From assembly GCA_946412355.1 (NCBI GenBank), contig CAMKGX010000012.1, positions 1 to 43,149 of the forward strand: DNA of 43,149 nucleotides, read 5' to 3'. The stretch comes from an uncultured Clostridia bacterium. Its GTDB lineage: Bacteria > Bacillota > Clostridia > Oscillospirales > Oscillospiraceae. The number at the start of each line of letters is the position of its first letter. Position 1 is the stretch's first letter. The translations under genes were made by a program, and so were the position numbers. Below, one piece after another: positions 1 to 12,851 of the stretch. A model generated the notes under the pieces. It was not told the DNA's origin, ran no database searches, and worked only from the letters and a program-made list of their open reading frames with translations.

Positions 1-3617
<3,617 letters not shown>

Positions 3618-3640
3618 TCTCCGCTGTCAACTGACTTACG

Positions 3641-3668
3641 CACGGCGTCCGGGTTTCCGGGCGCCGTG
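3641..3668 (+). terminator. Hairpin after rpoC
   Basis: CACGGCG-T-CCGG, loop GTTT, CCGG-G-CGCCGTG gives a 12-bp stem (one G·T pair) 24 bases after the rpoC stop. The following tract (TTCCTATCC) is only weakly T-rich, so it may terminate partially or act as an mRNA 3' end stabiliser. Confidence 0.6.
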
Positions 3669-3711
3669 TTCCTATCCATACCATACCGTTACATAAAAGG
3701 GGGCGGGACGG

Positions 3712-4284
3712 ATGACACGATACTTTCTGGCGCTGCTGCGGCTGTTCGGCGGGCCCCGCACCGCTCCCCGCCGCCGCAACCTGGGGTGCATCCCGCCCCG
3801 GGGACTGATTCTGTCCCAGTGGTCGCTGCCGGACTACCGGGTGGGCCTGGGCCGGTTCGGCCGGGTTGGCTGCGAGATTTGCGCCGTGTACAACGTGCTG
3901 CTGCGGTGCGGCAAGGCCGTTCCCCTGTGGGAGATCATCGACAGCTTCACCGCCCGCCGCAGCCTGATGCTGCTGGGCCTGGGGGGCACCGACCCCTTCA
4001 CCATCGGTCCCTGGCTGGCGGAGCGGGGCGTGGCCGCACAGCTCTATGGCGGCCGCAGGGCCTGCGACGATTTCTGCGCCGCCGCCCGGCAGGATGGGCT
4101 CTATATCGTGTCCTACTGGACCCGCCCCTGGAACCTCCACACCGTGGCCTTCGCCGTCCGCTGCGGCGTGGTGGAGGTGTGGAACGCCGGCCAGCCGAGA
4201 CGGCGGGGGGCCGTGGAGGACATTGCGCCCCACCTGCGCCGCCGCTTTATCCTGGGCTACAGAATCACAGAGCCACTTTTGTGA
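3712..4284 (+). CDS. Hypothetical protein, possibly papain/C39-like cysteine-peptidase fold
   Basis: A 190-aa protein with a GGGGGCGGG ribosome site just before the ATG. I do not recognise a named family. The arrangement GCEICAVYN (about residues 53-61), then WNLHTVAF (about 139-146), then WNAGQ (about 157-161) resembles the Cys, His, Asn/Asp order of papain-like and C39-like peptidases, where a Cys begins a helix and the His lies in a beta strand. No signal peptide is evident; the N-terminus is basic and short. It lies between rpoC and the L7Ae-like gene, where the str operon normally has no such gene, and a new promoter follows it. The peptidase idea is an inference from motif spacing only. 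Confidence 0.6.
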   Translation: MTRYFLALLRLFGGPRTAPRRRNLGCIPPRGLILSQWSLPDYRVGLGRFGRVGCEICAVYNVLLRCGKAVPLWEIIDSFTARRSLMLLGLGGTDPFTIGPWLAERGVAAQLYGGRRACDDFCAAARQDGLYIVSYWTRPWNLHTVAFAVRCGVVEVWNAGQPRRRGAVEDIAPHLRRRFILGYRITEPLL

Positions 4285-4344
4285 AATTGCCGTTTTTTCA
4301 CATACAATTTCGGCCAAAGTCACAAATTTTTGGGGGAAAATTAC

Positions 4345-4373
4345 TTGACGGTTATTCCGCCCTATGCTATAAT
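4345..4373 (+). promoter_or_regulatory. Sigma-A promoter for ybxF-rpsL-rpsG-fusA
   Basis: TTGACG at 4345-4350, 17-bp spacer, TATAAT at 4368-4373, preceded by TGC (extended -10). It lies in an AT-rich pocket between the 190-aa ORF and the L7Ae-like gene, so the ribosomal-protein part of the operon can be transcribed independently of rpoC. Confidence 0.85.
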
Positions 4374-4447
4374 TCCAATCTGCGCGGGACTTTTCCGCGA
4401 TCTTTGCCATGGGCGGATTTCCCGCCTGTCCCAAGGAGGCGAAAGGC

Positions 4448-4693
4448 GTGAGCGACAGCGTGATCGCAAAGGCCAAGGTGGTGGGCGTCAAGCAGACCCG
4501 CCGGGCCCTTTCCCAGCGCCGTGCCGCCCGGGTGTACCTGGGCCGCGACGCCGATCCCCGGCTCACAGAGCCGCTGCGTGCCATGTGCGCTCTGGCACAG
4601 GTGCCGGTCATAGACGATATGACCATGGCCGACCTGGGCAAAGCGTGCGGCATCGCCGTAGGCACCGCCGCCTGCGCGGTGCTGTCAGATTGA
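4448..4693 (+). CDS. L7Ae-family ribosomal/kink-turn RNA-binding protein (YbxF-like)
   Basis: An 81-aa protein beginning at GTG 4448, chosen because AAGGAGG at 4433-4439 is 8 bases upstream and gives the usual family length; the longer frame from 4409 lacks a ribosome site. The order rpoC–this gene–rpsL matches Bacillus rpoC–ybxF–rpsL. Features of the L7Ae/L30e fold are visible: an N-terminal VGVKQTRRAL segment equivalent to the G-x-xxT/K RNA-contact region, and the hydrophobic VPVIDDMTMADLGKACGI core followed by a small-residue helix. Known homologues bind kink-turn RNA. Role here is inferred from family and synteny. Confidence 0.88.
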   Translation: MSDSVIAKAKVVGVKQTRRALSQRRAARVYLGRDADPRLTEPLRAMCALAQVPVIDDMTMADLGKACGIAVGTAACAVLSD

Positions 4694-4779
4694 TTCCATC
4701 GGTATAATCTCCCGATTATCCGTGGAAAATATAGGGACAACGATCCCGCAAAATCTACAAGAAAGGAGAACCTATTTGC

Positions 4780-5196
4780 ATGCCTACTTTTAATCAGCTG
4801 GTCAAGCAGGGTCGGAAGAAGAGCACCTACAAGTCCAATTCCCCCGCTATGCAGAAGGGCCTGAACACGCTGAAGAACAAGGAGACCAACCTGTCCTCCC
4901 CTCAGAAGCGCGGCGTCTGCACTGCCGTGAGAACTGCCACCCCCAAGAAGCCCAACTCCGCTCTGCGTAAGATCGCCCGTGTCCGTTTGACCAACGGCTA
5001 CGAGGTCACCGCTTACATCCCCGGCGTGGGCCACTCCCTGCAGGAGCACTCCGTGGTTATGATCCGCGGCGGCCGTGTCAAGGACCTGCCCGGTGTCCGT
5101 TACCACATCATTCGCGGTACGCTGGATACCCAGGGTGTTCAGGGTCGTATGCAGGCTCGTTCCAAGTACGGTGCCAAGCGCCCCAAGAACAAGTAA
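4780..5196 (+). CDS. rpsL: 30S ribosomal protein S12
   Basis: A 138-aa protein of the longer Gram-positive S12 type. It contains the decoding-centre loops [10 protein letters not shown] (residues 55-64) and [13 protein letters not shown] (97-109). The lysines corresponding to E. coli K42/K43 and K87 are present, that is, the streptomycin-sensitive form in the positions usually altered in resistance. AAAGGAG lies just ahead of the ATG. It is followed by rpsG after a structured 142-base gap. Confidence 0.97.
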   Translation: MPTFNQLVKQGRKKSTYKSNSPAMQKGLNTLKNKETNLSSPQKRGVCTAVRTATPKKPNSALRKIARVRLTNGYEVTAYIPGVGHSLQEHSVVMIRGGRVKDLPGVRYHIIRGTLDTQGVQGRMQARSKYGAKRPKNK

Positions 5197-5226
5197 GCGA
5201 TTCGCCCCAGCCATTAAAAAGAGCTT

Positions 5227-5270
5227 TGCCGAAAAGGTTCTATATGCGATATAGGAATACCTCTTTGGCA
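5227..5270 (+). promoter_or_regulatory. Structured rpsL–rpsG intercistronic hairpin
   Basis: TGCC (5227-5230) pairs with GGCA (5267-5270), and within it CTATAT-GCG-ATATAG (5240-5254) forms a 6-bp stem with a 3-base loop, with an AAGGT/ACCT-like match between. A second small hairpin (AGCG…CGCT around 5279-5297) follows. In enterobacteria the S12–S7 spacer is the S7 autoregulatory target; whether this spacer plays that role is inference. Confidence 0.4.
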
Positions 5271-5338
5271 GGCCGTACAGCGGCGTAAGCGCTGCTGAGT
5301 ACCTATGAAATCATATTATTATGAAGGAGGGAAGCATA

Positions 5339-5809
5339 GTGCCCAGAAGAGGTAATGTTCCCAAGAGAGAGATCTTGCCCGATCCTATGTACAACTCCGT
5401 CCTGGTGACCAAGCTGGTCAACAGCATCATGCTGGACGGTAAGAAGGGCGTGGCTCAGAAGGTGGTTTACGGCGCCTTCGAGCAGATCAAGGAGAAGACC
5501 GAAAAGGAGCCCCTGGAGGTCTTCACCCAGGCGATGGAGAATATCATGCCCAGCCTGGAAGTCAAGGCCCGCCGCGTGGGCGGCGCCACCTATCAGGTGC
5601 CCATGGAGGTTCGTCCTGCCCGCCGTCAGACCCTGGGTCTGCGGTGGCTGACCAGCTATGCCCGGGCCCGCGGTGAGCGCACCATGGCCGAGCGTCTGGC
5701 CGGCGAAATCATGGACGCTGCCAACAATACCGGCGCGGCTGTGAAGAAGCGCGAGGATACCCACAAGATGGCCGATTCCAACAAGGCTTTCGCCCACTTC
5801 CGTTGGTAA
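5339..5809 (+). CDS. rpsG: 30S ribosomal protein S7
   Basis: Starts at GTG 5339 ([16 protein letters not shown]…), 8 bases after AAGGAGG at 5324-5330; the upstream ATG at 5321 overlaps that ribosome site and would add a non-family extension. The product is 156 aa, the normal S7 length, with the conserved [23 protein letters not shown] and [17 protein letters not shown] segments. It nucleates assembly of the 30S head by binding 16S rRNA. fusA begins 33 bases later. Confidence 0.97.
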   Translation: MPRRGNVPKREILPDPMYNSVLVTKLVNSIMLDGKKGVAQKVVYGAFEQIKEKTEKEPLEVFTQAMENIMPSLEVKARRVGGATYQVPMEVRPARRQTLGLRWLTSYARARGERTMAERLAGEIMDAANNTGAAVKKREDTHKMADSNKAFAHFRW

Positions 5810-5842
5810 TCGCGCCAGCGAATTAAGTAAAAGGAGAACGGT

Positions 5843-7942
5843 ATGCCGAGAAAGGTTACACTGGAAAATACAAGAAATATCGGCATCATGGCCCACATTG
5901 ATGCAGGAAAGACCACGACCACAGAGCGTATTCTGTACTATACGGGCGTAAACTATAAGATCGGTGAGACCCATGAGGGCACTGCCACTATGGACTGGAT
6001 GGAGCAGGAGCAGGAGCGTGGTATTACCATCACCTCCGCCGCTACTACCTGCTACTGGAAGGGCACCAAGAATCAGTTCCCCCAGACGCGTATCAACATC
6101 ATCGACACCCCGGGCCACGTGGACTTCACCGTTGAGGTGGAACGTTCTCTGCGCGTTCTGGACGGCAGCGTCACGGTGATGTGCGCCAAGGGCGGCGTGG
6201 AGCCCCAGTCTGAGACCGTGTGGCGTCAGGCGGACCACTACCACGTGCCCCGGATGATTTACGTCAACAAGATGGATATCACCGGCGCCGATTTCTACCA
6301 CGTGCTGGACATGGTCCACGACCGGCTGAAGGCCAACGCCGTGCCCATCCAGCTGCCCATCGGTAAGGAGGATACCTTCAAGGGTATCATCGACCTGGTG
6401 GAGATGAACGCTGACATCTACTACGACAAGCTGGGCGAGGACATGCGGGTGGAGCCCATCCCCGAGGATATGGTGGATTTGGCCAACGAATACCGCGAGA
6501 AGCTGCTGGATGCCGTGTCCATGTTCGACGACGAGATCATGGAGATGTATCTGGAGGGCCAGGAGATCCCCACCGATAAGATCCGCAAGGCCATCCGCGC
6601 CGCCACCGTGGCGGTGGAGATGGTGCCTGTGGTGTGCGGCAGCTCTTACCGCAACAAGGGCGTGCAGAAGCTGCTGGATGCCATCGTGGACTTTATGCCC
6701 GCACCCACCGACGTGCCCGCCATCACGGGCGTCAACCCCAAAACCGACGAGGAGGAAGAGCGTCACTCTTCTGACGATGAGCCCTTTGCGGCCCTCGCCT
6801 TCAAGATTATGACCGACCCCTATGTGGGCCGTCTCAGCTTCTTCCGCGTCTATTCCGGCACGCTGACCGCCGGCTCCGCGGTGCTTAACGCCACCAAGGG
6901 CAAGCGGGAGCGTATGGGCCGCATCCTGCAGATGCACGCCAACCACCGGGAGGATATCGACACGGTCTACTCCGGCGACATCGCCGCCGTGGTGGGCCTG
7001 AAGAACACCACCACCGGTGACACCCTGTGCGACGAGAAGGCCCCCATCATCCTGGAGTCCATGGAGTTCCCTGAGCCCGTGATCCGCGTGGCCATCGAGC
7101 CCAAGACCAAGGCCGGTGAGGAGAAGATGACCATCGCCCTGACCAAGCTGGCCGAGGAGGATCCCACCTTCCGCACCTACACCGACGAGGAGACGGGTCA
7201 GACCATCATCGCCGGCATGGGCGAGCTGCATCTGGAGATCATCGTGGACCGCCTGCTGCGTGAGTTCAAGGTGGAGGCCAACGTGGGCAAGCCCCAGGTG
7301 GCCTACAAGGAGACCATCCGCAAGAAGGTCAACCACGAGACCAAGTATAAGCGCCAGACCGGCGGCTCCGGCCAGTACGGCCACGTGAAGATCACGGTGG
7401 AGCCCAACGAGTCCGGCAAGGGCTACGAGTTCATCAACGCCACGGTGGGCGGCTCCATCCCCAAGGAGTATATCCCCGCCGTCGACGCCGGTATCCAGGG
7501 AGCCATGCTCTCCGGCGTGCTGGCCGGTTACCCGGTGGTGGACGTGAAGGTCACGCTGTACGATGGTTCCTATCACGAGGTGGACTCCTCCGAAATGGCG
7601 TTTAAGATCGCCGGCTCCATGGCCTTCAAGGAGGCTATGGCGGAGGCCGACCCCGTGCTGCTGGAGCCCATCATGAAGGTGTGCGTCATCGTGCCCGACG
7701 AGTATATGGGCGACGTCATCGGCGACCTGAACAGCCGCCGCGGCCAGATCCAGGGCTACGAGATGCGCTCCGGTGCCCAGCAGATCGACGCCTTCGTCCC
7801 CCTGAGCGAGATGTTCGGCTATGCCACCGACCTGCGCAGCCGCACCCAGGGCCGTGGTCAGTACACCATGGAGCCCAGCCACTATGTGGAGCTGCCCAAG
7901 AGTCTGCAGGAGAAGCTGATCAACGCCCGCACCGGCAAGTGA
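5843..7942 (+). CDS. fusA: Translation elongation factor G
   Basis: A 699-aa GTPase that drives ribosomal translocation. G1 is AHIDAGKTT (residues 17-25), G3 DTPGHVDF, G4 NKMD; the domain IV tip region ([11 protein letters not shown]…) and C-terminal domain V ([16 protein letters not shown]) are complete. AAAGGAG precedes the ATG. Length and motifs are those of canonical EF-G rather than tetracycline-protection relatives. Confidence 0.97.
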   Translation: MPRKVTLENTRNIGIMAHIDAGKTTTTERILYYTGVNYKIGETHEGTATMDWMEQEQERGITITSAATTCYWKGTKNQFPQTRINIIDTPGHVDFTVEVERSLRVLDGSVTVMCAKGGVEPQSETVWRQADHYHVPRMIYVNKMDITGADFYHVLDMVHDRLKANAVPIQLPIGKEDTFKGIIDLVEMNADIYYDKLGEDMRVEPIPEDMVDLANEYREKLLDAVSMFDDEIMEMYLEGQEIPTDKIRKAIRAATVAVEMVPVVCGSSYRNKGVQKLLDAIVDFMPAPTDVPAITGVNPKTDEEEERHSSDDEPFAALAFKIMTDPYVGRLSFFRVYSGTLTAGSAVLNATKGKRERMGRILQMHANHREDIDTVYSGDIAAVVGLKNTTTGDTLCDEKAPIILESMEFPEPVIRVAIEPKTKAGEEKMTIALTKLAEEDPTFRTYTDEETGQTIIAGMGELHLEIIVDRLLREFKVEANVGKPQVAYKETIRKKVNHETKYKRQTGGSGQYGHVKITVEPNESGKGYEFINATVGGSIPKEYIPAVDAGIQGAMLSGVLAGYPVVDVKVTLYDGSYHEVDSSEMAFKIAGSMAFKEAMAEADPVLLEPIMKVCVIVPDEYMGDVIGDLNSRRGQIQGYEMRSGAQQIDAFVPLSEMFGYATDLRSRTQGRGQYTMEPSHYVELPKSLQEKLINARTGK

Positions 7943-7966
7943 TTTGCCACAAAGATGAAATAAACA

Positions 7967-7995
7967 TTGCTTTTTCCCCCGCAATAGGGTAAAAT
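7967..7995 (+). promoter_or_regulatory. Sigma-A promoter for tuf
   Basis: TTGCTT at 7967-7972, 17-bp spacer, TAAAAT at 7990-7995, in the AT-rich 140-base fusA–tuf gap. The leader of about 80 bases holds no obvious ORF and ends with AAGGAGG before tuf. Confidence 0.65.
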
Positions 7996-8082
7996 CAAAA
8001 CGTTGGACAAAACCGCATCATTTCATCAAAAATTCAATTTGAAATTCAAACGAATCCACAACTTTTAAGGAGGACTTCCCAA

Positions 8083-9285
8083 ATGGCTAAGCAGAAATTT
8101 GAGAGAACCAAGCCCCATGTCAACATCGGCACCATCGGCCACATCGACCATGGTAAGACCACTCTGACCGCTGCCATCACCAAGTACCTGGCGATGCTGG
8201 GCGGCGCTCAGTACACCGACTACTCTTCCATCGACAAGGCTCCCGAGGAGCGCGAGCGTGGTATCACCATCAACACCGCTCACGTGGAGTATGAGACCGC
8301 TGCCCGTCACTATGCCCACGTGGACTGCCCGGGCCATGCTGACTACATTAAGAACATGATCACCGGTGCTGCCCAGATGGACGGCGCTATCCTGGTCATC
8401 GCCGCCTCCGACGGCCCCATGGCCCAGACCCGCGAGCACCTGCTGCTGGCCCGTCAGGTGAACGTGCCCTCCGTGCTGGTGTTCCTGAACAAGTGCGACC
8501 AGGTGGACGACGAGGAGCTGCTGGAGCTGGTGGAGATGGAAGTTCGCGAGCTGCTGGACTTCTACGGCTTCCCCGGCGACGAGACCCCCATCATCCGCGG
8601 CAGCGCTCTGAACGCCCTGGTGTCCGAGTCCACCGATCCCAACGCTCCCGAGTATGCCTGCATCAAGGAGCTGATGGACGCTGTTGACACCTGGATCCCC
8701 ACTCCCGACCGCAAGGAGGATATGCCCTTCCTGATGCCCGTCGAGGACGTGTTCACCATCTCCGGCCGCGGCACCGTGGCTACCGGCCGTGTGGAGCGTG
8801 GCCGTCTGAACCTGAACGAGAAGGTGGAGATCGTCGGTCTGTCCGATGAGAAGCGCGAGACCGTCGTTACCGGTATCGAGATGTTCCACAAGCTGCTGGA
8901 CTTCGCTGAGGCCGGCGATAACATCGGCGCCCTGCTGCGCGGTGTTGCCAAGACCGAGATCGAGCGCGGCCAGGTGCTGTCCAAGCCCGGTTCCATCCAT
9001 CCCCACACCAAGTTCGTTGGCCAGGTGTACGTTCTGACCAAGGACGAGGGTGGCCGTCACACTCCCTTCTTCAATAACTATCGTCCCCAGTTCTACTTCC
9101 GTACCACCGACGTGACCGGCGTCATCACCCTGCCCGAGGGCACCGAGATGTGCATGCCCGGCGATAACGTGGACATGAACGTGGAGCTGATCACCCCCAT
9201 CGCCATCGAGAACGGTCTGCGTTTCGCTATCCGTGAGGGTGGCCGTACCGTGGGTTCCGGCGTCGTTATCGACATCAAGGAGTAA
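8083..9285 (+). CDS. tuf: Translation elongation factor Tu
   Basis: A 400-aa GTPase that carries aminoacyl-tRNA to the ribosome. G1 GHIDHGKT (residues 19-26), G3 DCPGH, G4 NKCD, and the switch I segment with EERERGITI are all present; domains II and III are full length. Strong AAGGAGG precedes the ATG. The gene has its own promoter and a perfect terminator, so it can be expressed separately from fusA. Confidence 0.98.
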   Translation: MAKQKFERTKPHVNIGTIGHIDHGKTTLTAAITKYLAMLGGAQYTDYSSIDKAPEERERGITINTAHVEYETAARHYAHVDCPGHADYIKNMITGAAQMDGAILVIAASDGPMAQTREHLLLARQVNVPSVLVFLNKCDQVDDEELLELVEMEVRELLDFYGFPGDETPIIRGSALNALVSESTDPNAPEYACIKELMDAVDTWIPTPDRKEDMPFLMPVEDVFTISGRGTVATGRVERGRLNLNEKVEIVGLSDEKRETVVTGIEMFHKLLDFAEAGDNIGALLRGVAKTEIERGQVLSKPGSIHPHTKFVGQVYVLTKDEGGRHTPFFNNYRPQFYFRTTDVTGVITLPEGTEMCMPGDNVDMNVELITPIAIENGLRFAIREGGRTVGSGVVIDIKE

Positions 9286-9297
9286 TCTCACTTCAAT

Positions 9298-9331
9298 AAA
9301 AAAGAACGTCCGGCTTGCCGGACGTTCTTTT
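9298..9331 (+). terminator. Intrinsic terminator after tuf
   Basis: Perfect 14-bp stem AAAGAACGTCCGGC / GCCGGACGTTCTTT (9301-9314 and 9317-9330) followed by T residues; A-rich on the 5' side, so it can also serve the convergent minus-strand lipoprotein gene. Confidence 0.92.
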
Positions 9332-9365
9332 CGTTGGCACCTTGGCGCGCAATCCGCGATACTGT

Positions 9366-9845
9366 CTATGCGGTCTCCGTCTCCGGGAAGGCCAATCCGC
9401 CCTGGAAGCCCCCTTGCCCTGTGGCGATGATGTCCCCGCCGATGATCTGGTCTCCCGCCACATACAGATTTGCCTGCACCCCCTTGGGGATGCCCGGGTA
9501 GTTCAGCACCGTGTAGGTGTACCGCCGCACCGCCTGGCCGGCATACTGGGCAAAGGGCAGCCCCTGCCCCTCCTGCAAGGCGGCGTAGTCCCCCCAAGTG
9601 CGGCTCAAGTCCTCCGGCAGCTGCAAATCCAACGTTTCCAGGGGCGTGGGCTCCACCTCCCAGCCCAGGTCCGTCAAATAGGCCGTCCGCTCCTCATCGG
9701 TGGCGCCGGGGATGCCCTGGGGCGCCGCCTCCTGCTCCGGTGCTTTGGCGAAGCACCCCGCCAGCACCACCGCCCCGGCCACCGCCATCACCACAGCCGC
9801 CGCCGACAGGGCCATGCCCCGCCGGGTAATATGAATGATCCGCAT
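9366..9845 (-). CDS. DUF4830-type lipoprotein
   Basis: About 159 aa, read on the minus strand. I chose the ATG at 9845 because AAAGGAG lies 9 bases before it; two ATGs further upstream touch the ribosome site. The N-terminus is basic (MRIIHITRRG), then a hydrophobic stretch ends in the lipobox VLAGC, so the mature protein should be lipid-anchored outside the membrane. The rest (YLTDLGWEVEPTPLE…, RRYTYTVLNYPG…, GGDIIATGQGG) resembles the DUF4830 domain of Oscillospiraceae lipoproteins. Function is unknown. It converges on tuf and is divergent from the pseudouridine synthase gene. Confidence 0.75.
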   Translation of the reverse strand: MRIIHITRRGMALSAAAVVMAVAGAVVLAGCFAKAPEQEAAPQGIPGATDEERTAYLTDLGWEVEPTPLETLDLQLPEDLSRTWGDYAALQEGQGLPFAQYAGQAVRRYTYTVLNYPGIPKGVQANLYVAGDQIIGGDIIATGQGGFQGGLAFPETETA

Positions 9846-9872
9846 TCCCATCATCTCCTTTGCCCCACCATA

Positions 9873-9901
9873 TTCCCAACCGGCCCGAAATATGCTATAC
9901 T
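9873..9901 (+). promoter_or_regulatory. Promoter for rsuA-like gene
   Basis: TTCCCA at 9873-9878 (weak -35), 17-bp spacer and TATACT at 9896-9901 with a TGC extended -10; it lies 28 bases before the GTG start. Confidence 0.5.
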
Positions 9902-9928
9902 CACAGCCAGGAAAGGGAGGTGACGCCT

Positions 9929-10636
9929 GTGGAGCGTCTGGACAAACGCATTGCCGCCGCCAGCCAGTATTCCCGCCGGGAGGTCAAGGAACTGATTCGC
10001 CTGGGCCGGGTGACGGTGGACGGCGTCCGCACCGCCTCGGCGGAGCAGAAGGTGGCCGAAACCGCCGCCATCGCCGTGGACGGCCAGAGCCTGACCTACG
10101 AGCCCTATCTCTATATTCTGCTCCATAAGCCTGCCGGCGTCCTCACCGCTACCGAGGATCGCACCGCCCCCACGGTGCTGGACCTGATCCCCGCCCCCTG
10201 GCGGCGCAAGGATTTGTCCCCGGTGGGCCGGCTGGATAAGGACACCGAGGGATTGCTGCTGCTCACCGACGACGGCACCCTGAACCACCGCCTCACCAGC
10301 CCCCGCCACCATGTGGATAAAGTGTATTACGCCCGGGTGGAGGCGCCCCTGGAGGAGGGTGACGTGGCCGCCTTCGCCGCCGGCATACCCTTAAAGGACT
10401 TCACCTGCCTGCCCGCCCGGCTGGAGATTCTGTCCCCCCAAGAGTGCCGCGTCACAGTACAGGAGGGCAAGTTCCACCAGGTCCGCCGGATGCTGGCCGC
10501 CCGGGGCAAACCGGTGGCGTACCTCAAGCGCCTCACCATGGGCCCCCTGTCCCTGGACGACGCCCTGGCCCCCGGCGACAGCCGAAAACTGACCCGGGAG
10601 GAGGTCAAAGCCCTGCAAAACGCGGTGGGATTGTGA
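9929..10636 (+). CDS. rsuA: RsuA-family 16S rRNA pseudouridine synthase
   Basis: A 235-aa protein starting at GTG 9929 behind AAAGGGAGG. It begins with an S4 RNA-binding domain (VERLDKRIAAASQYSRREVK, residues 1-60), followed by the synthase domain with the catalytic-Asp motif GRLDKDTEGLLLLTDDG. The HKPAGVLTATED and YYARVEAPL segments are typical of the RsuA/RluB/RluE group that modifies a single uridine; the short total length and lack of a long C-terminal tail favour RsuA (16S U516). Substrate assignment is by family resemblance only. Confidence 0.85.
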   Translation: MERLDKRIAAASQYSRREVKELIRLGRVTVDGVRTASAEQKVAETAAIAVDGQSLTYEPYLYILLHKPAGVLTATEDRTAPTVLDLIPAPWRRKDLSPVGRLDKDTEGLLLLTDDGTLNHRLTSPRHHVDKVYYARVEAPLEEGDVAAFAAGIPLKDFTCLPARLEILSPQECRVTVQEGKFHQVRRMLAARGKPVAYLKRLTMGPLSLDDALAPGDSRKLTREEVKALQNAVGL

Positions 10637-10696
10637 TAGTATCGACAAACCAGTAAAAAACAAGGGCAAAAATTTGTTGAAAATATAAAAAAGTCC

Positions 10697-10725
10697 TTGC
10701 AAATCCGTGATAATGACGATATAAT
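10697..10725 (+). promoter_or_regulatory. Sigma-A promoter for the PucR-type regulator
   Basis: TTGCAA at 10697-10702, 17-bp spacer, TATAAT at 10720-10725. The surrounding sequence is AT-rich; the ribosome site GGGAGG at 10775-10780 follows. Confidence 0.8.
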
Positions 10726-10788
10726 ACGGGAAGATACACAACATATTGCACAAAGACCAGCCGGTATCACGGACGGGAGGATGCCATC

Positions 10789-11883
10789 ATGTCGGGTAGA
10801 ATTTTTCAAAACGTGGTTTTGCAGTTTAAGGAGACCACCGATCGCACCATCGGCGTCATGGACGCGGAGGGCACTGTCATCGCCTGCAGCGAGCTGACGG
10901 CCATCGGCGCCAAGTGGAGCAAATATATTGAACCCATCGCCGCGGCGGAGGGGGAGTGCGTCGCCATTGAGGGCAAGACCTTCAAGGCCCTGCCCGGCTG
11001 GGGCGGCCACTTCGACTACGCCGTTTTCGCCAGCGGGGACGACAGCATCGGCCGCACCGTCTGCGCCATGGCTGCGGTGGCCCTCAACAGCGCCAAGAAT
11101 TACTATGAGGAGAAGCACGACAAGGGCTCCTTCATCAAGAACATCATCTCCGATAATATCCTTATCAGCGACATTTACATGCGGGCCAAGGAGCTGCATG
11201 TGGCCGCCGAGGTGAAGCGGGCCGTGTTCGTCATCCGCCCGGTGGACGACCGGCTGGAGTCGGTGCCCCTGGAGCTGGTGCAGAACCTGTTCCCCGACCG
11301 GCAGAACGATTTCGTCCTGTCCGTGGGCGAGCAGGACGTGGCCCTCATCCACCAGATGGACGACGCCGCCACCACCCGGGATATGGAAAAGGTGGCCACC
11401 TCCATCGAGGAGGCCCTGCGGCTGGACGGCGAGAGCCGGGTCTTCGTGGGCATCGGCACTATGTCCATCCATCTGCGTGACCTGGCCAAGTCCTACAAGG
11501 AGGCCCAGATCGCCATTGAGGTGGGCAAGGTGTTCGACACCGAGCGCTACGTCATCAACTATGAGAACCTGGGCATCGGCCGTCTGATCTATCAGCTTCC
11601 CACCACCCTGTGCGAGATGTTCCTGCAAGAGGTGTTCAAGAAGAACCCCATCGATGCCCTGGACCAGGAGACGCTGTTCACCATCTACAAGTTCTTCGAG
11701 AACAATCTGAACGTGTCCGAGACGGCCCGCAAGCTGTTCGTCCACCGCAACACCCTGGTGTACCGCCTGGAGAAGATCAAGAAGCTCACCGGCCTGGACC
11801 TGCGGGAGTTTGACGACGCCATCACCTTCAAGGTAGCCCTGATGGTGAAGAAGTACCTCACCAGCCGCGGCATTGACGCTTGA
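10789..11883 (+). CDS. PucR/CdaR-type helix-turn-helix regulator
   Basis: A 364-aa protein. The C-terminus carries the HTH_30 domain typical of PucR/CdaR regulators: FFENNLNVSETARKLFVHRN, then TLVYRLEKIKKLTGLDLREF and FKVALMV. The middle (about residues 130-270) resembles the GGDEF-like CdaR domain, and the N-terminal ~100 residues (MDAEGTVIACSEL…) look like a small-molecule sensor domain similar to the sugar-diacid recognition domain. It has its own promoter and terminator and sits directly upstream of ftsE-ftsX. Target genes and ligand cannot be read from the sequence. Confidence 0.82.
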   Translation: MSGRIFQNVVLQFKETTDRTIGVMDAEGTVIACSELTAIGAKWSKYIEPIAAAEGECVAIEGKTFKALPGWGGHFDYAVFASGDDSIGRTVCAMAAVALNSAKNYYEEKHDKGSFIKNIISDNILISDIYMRAKELHVAAEVKRAVFVIRPVDDRLESVPLELVQNLFPDRQNDFVLSVGEQDVALIHQMDDAATTRDMEKVATSIEEALRLDGESRVFVGIGTMSIHLRDLAKSYKEAQIAIEVGKVFDTERYVINYENLGIGRLIYQLPTTLCEMFLQEVFKKNPIDALDQETLFTIYKFFENNLNVSETARKLFVHRNTLVYRLEKIKKLTGLDLREFDDAITFKVALMVKKYLTSRGIDA

Positions 11884-11902
11884 AATCTGACATAACCATA
11901 CG

Positions 11903-11926
11903 AGCCGGCCCGAAAGGGCCGGCTTT
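11903..11926 (+). terminator. Intrinsic terminator after the PucR-type gene
   Basis: AGCCGGCCC-GAAA-GGGCCGGCT, a perfect 9-bp GC-rich stem with a GNRA-type tetraloop followed by a short T run, 19 bases after the stop codon. Confidence 0.8.
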
Positions 11927-12052
11927 CCGCTTATCTGTTCCCGGGGAAAAGGCGGCAATTTCCCCTTTCCCGGGGAACCTTTTTCCGTCGACGCCGTCCA
12001 ACAGAATAGACGCCGTTCACACAATTTTCACTTTTTCCCGGCCCGGTTTGGG

Positions 12053-12081
12053 TTGCCATCCGGCGGAAAAACGCATATAAT
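12053..12081 (+). promoter_or_regulatory. Sigma-A promoter for ftsE-ftsX operon
   Basis: TTGCCA at 12053-12058, 17-bp spacer, TATAAT at 12076-12081. It gives the ftsEX–hydrolase operon its own start separate from the preceding regulator gene. Confidence 0.8.
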
Positions 12082-12167
12082 GTAAACTGACGTCGTATGA
12101 CGACGCCGCTACTTTGGAACACAACAGGCCCCCGGGCCTGCGTTTCCCGAAAGGAACTGGCACCGCT

Positions 12168-12851
12168 ATGATCAGACTGAAGGACGTCCATAAAACCTAT
12201 GTCAACGGCACCCATGCCCTCAACGGCGTGTCGTTTCAGGTGGATGACGGCGATTTTGCCTTTCTGGTGGGCCCCAGCGGCTCCGGCAAGTCCACCATCA
12301 TCAAGCTGCTCACCGGCGAGATCGTGCCCGACAGGGGCCGGGTGATGGTCAACGGCTTCTCCGTCAGCAACATCCGGGAGTGGCAGATCCCCCTGATGCG
12401 CCGCACTGTGGGCGTTATTTTCCAGGACTTCCGGCTGATTCAGAATAAGACGGTGTATGATAACCTGGCCCTGGCCATGCGGGCCGTGGGCGCCTCCAGA
12501 GCCACCGTCCAGGAGCGCATCCCCTACGTGCTGGAGCTGGTGGGCCTGCGGGGCAAGGAGAAGAGCTTTCCCGACCAGCTCTCCGGCGGCGAGCAGCAGC
12601 GTGTGGCCATTGCCCGGGCCCTGGTGAACAACCCCATCACCATCGTGGCCGACGAGCCCACCGGCAACCTGGACCCCGCCATGTCCCTGGAGATTATGAC
12701 GCTTCTCGAGCGCATCAACGCCCTGGGCACCACCGTCATCGTGGTGACCCACGAGCGGGAGCTGGTGAATCATTTCCGCAAGCGGGTCATTCTGCTGGAC
12801 CGGGGCACCGTCATCGGTGACGGCGTGGGTACATACGAGGTGGAAGCATGA
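12168..12851 (+). CDS. ftsE: Cell-division ABC transporter ATPase FtsE
   Basis: A 227-aa ATPase starting at ATG 12168 ([11 protein letters not shown]…). Walker [10 protein letters not shown]-loop IFQDFRLI, signature LSGGEQQR, Walker [11 protein letters not shown] and the H-loop THE are all present. The DFRL sequence after the Q-loop and the overall size are characteristic of FtsE. Its stop overlaps the ftsX start by ATGA. With FtsX it forms a membrane complex that gates a periplasmic/extracellular peptidoglycan hydrolase by ATP hydrolysis; the third gene of the operon is the likely partner. Confidence 0.95.
   Translation: MIRLKDVHKTYVNGTHALNGVSFQVDDGDFAFLVGPSGSGKSTIIKLLTGEIVPDRGRVMVNGFSVSNIREWQIPLMRRTVGVIFQDFRLIQNKTVYDNLALAMRAVGASRATVQERIPYVLELVGLRGKEKSFPDQLSGGEQQRVAIARALVNNPITIVADEPTGNLDPAMSLEIMTLLERINALGTTVIVVTHERELVNHFRKRVILLDRGTVIGDGVGTYEVEA

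Noticed and set aside
4703-4708. TATAAT just before rpsL as a promoter
   Set aside because: No acceptable -35 lies 16-18 bp upstream, and a strong promoter at 4345-4373 already serves the operon.
12114-12167. Longer FtsE start at 12114
   Set aside because: The extra 18 residues are Pro/Arg-rich, unlike FtsE, and the ATG at 12168 has an AAGGAA ribosome site and the normal N-terminus.
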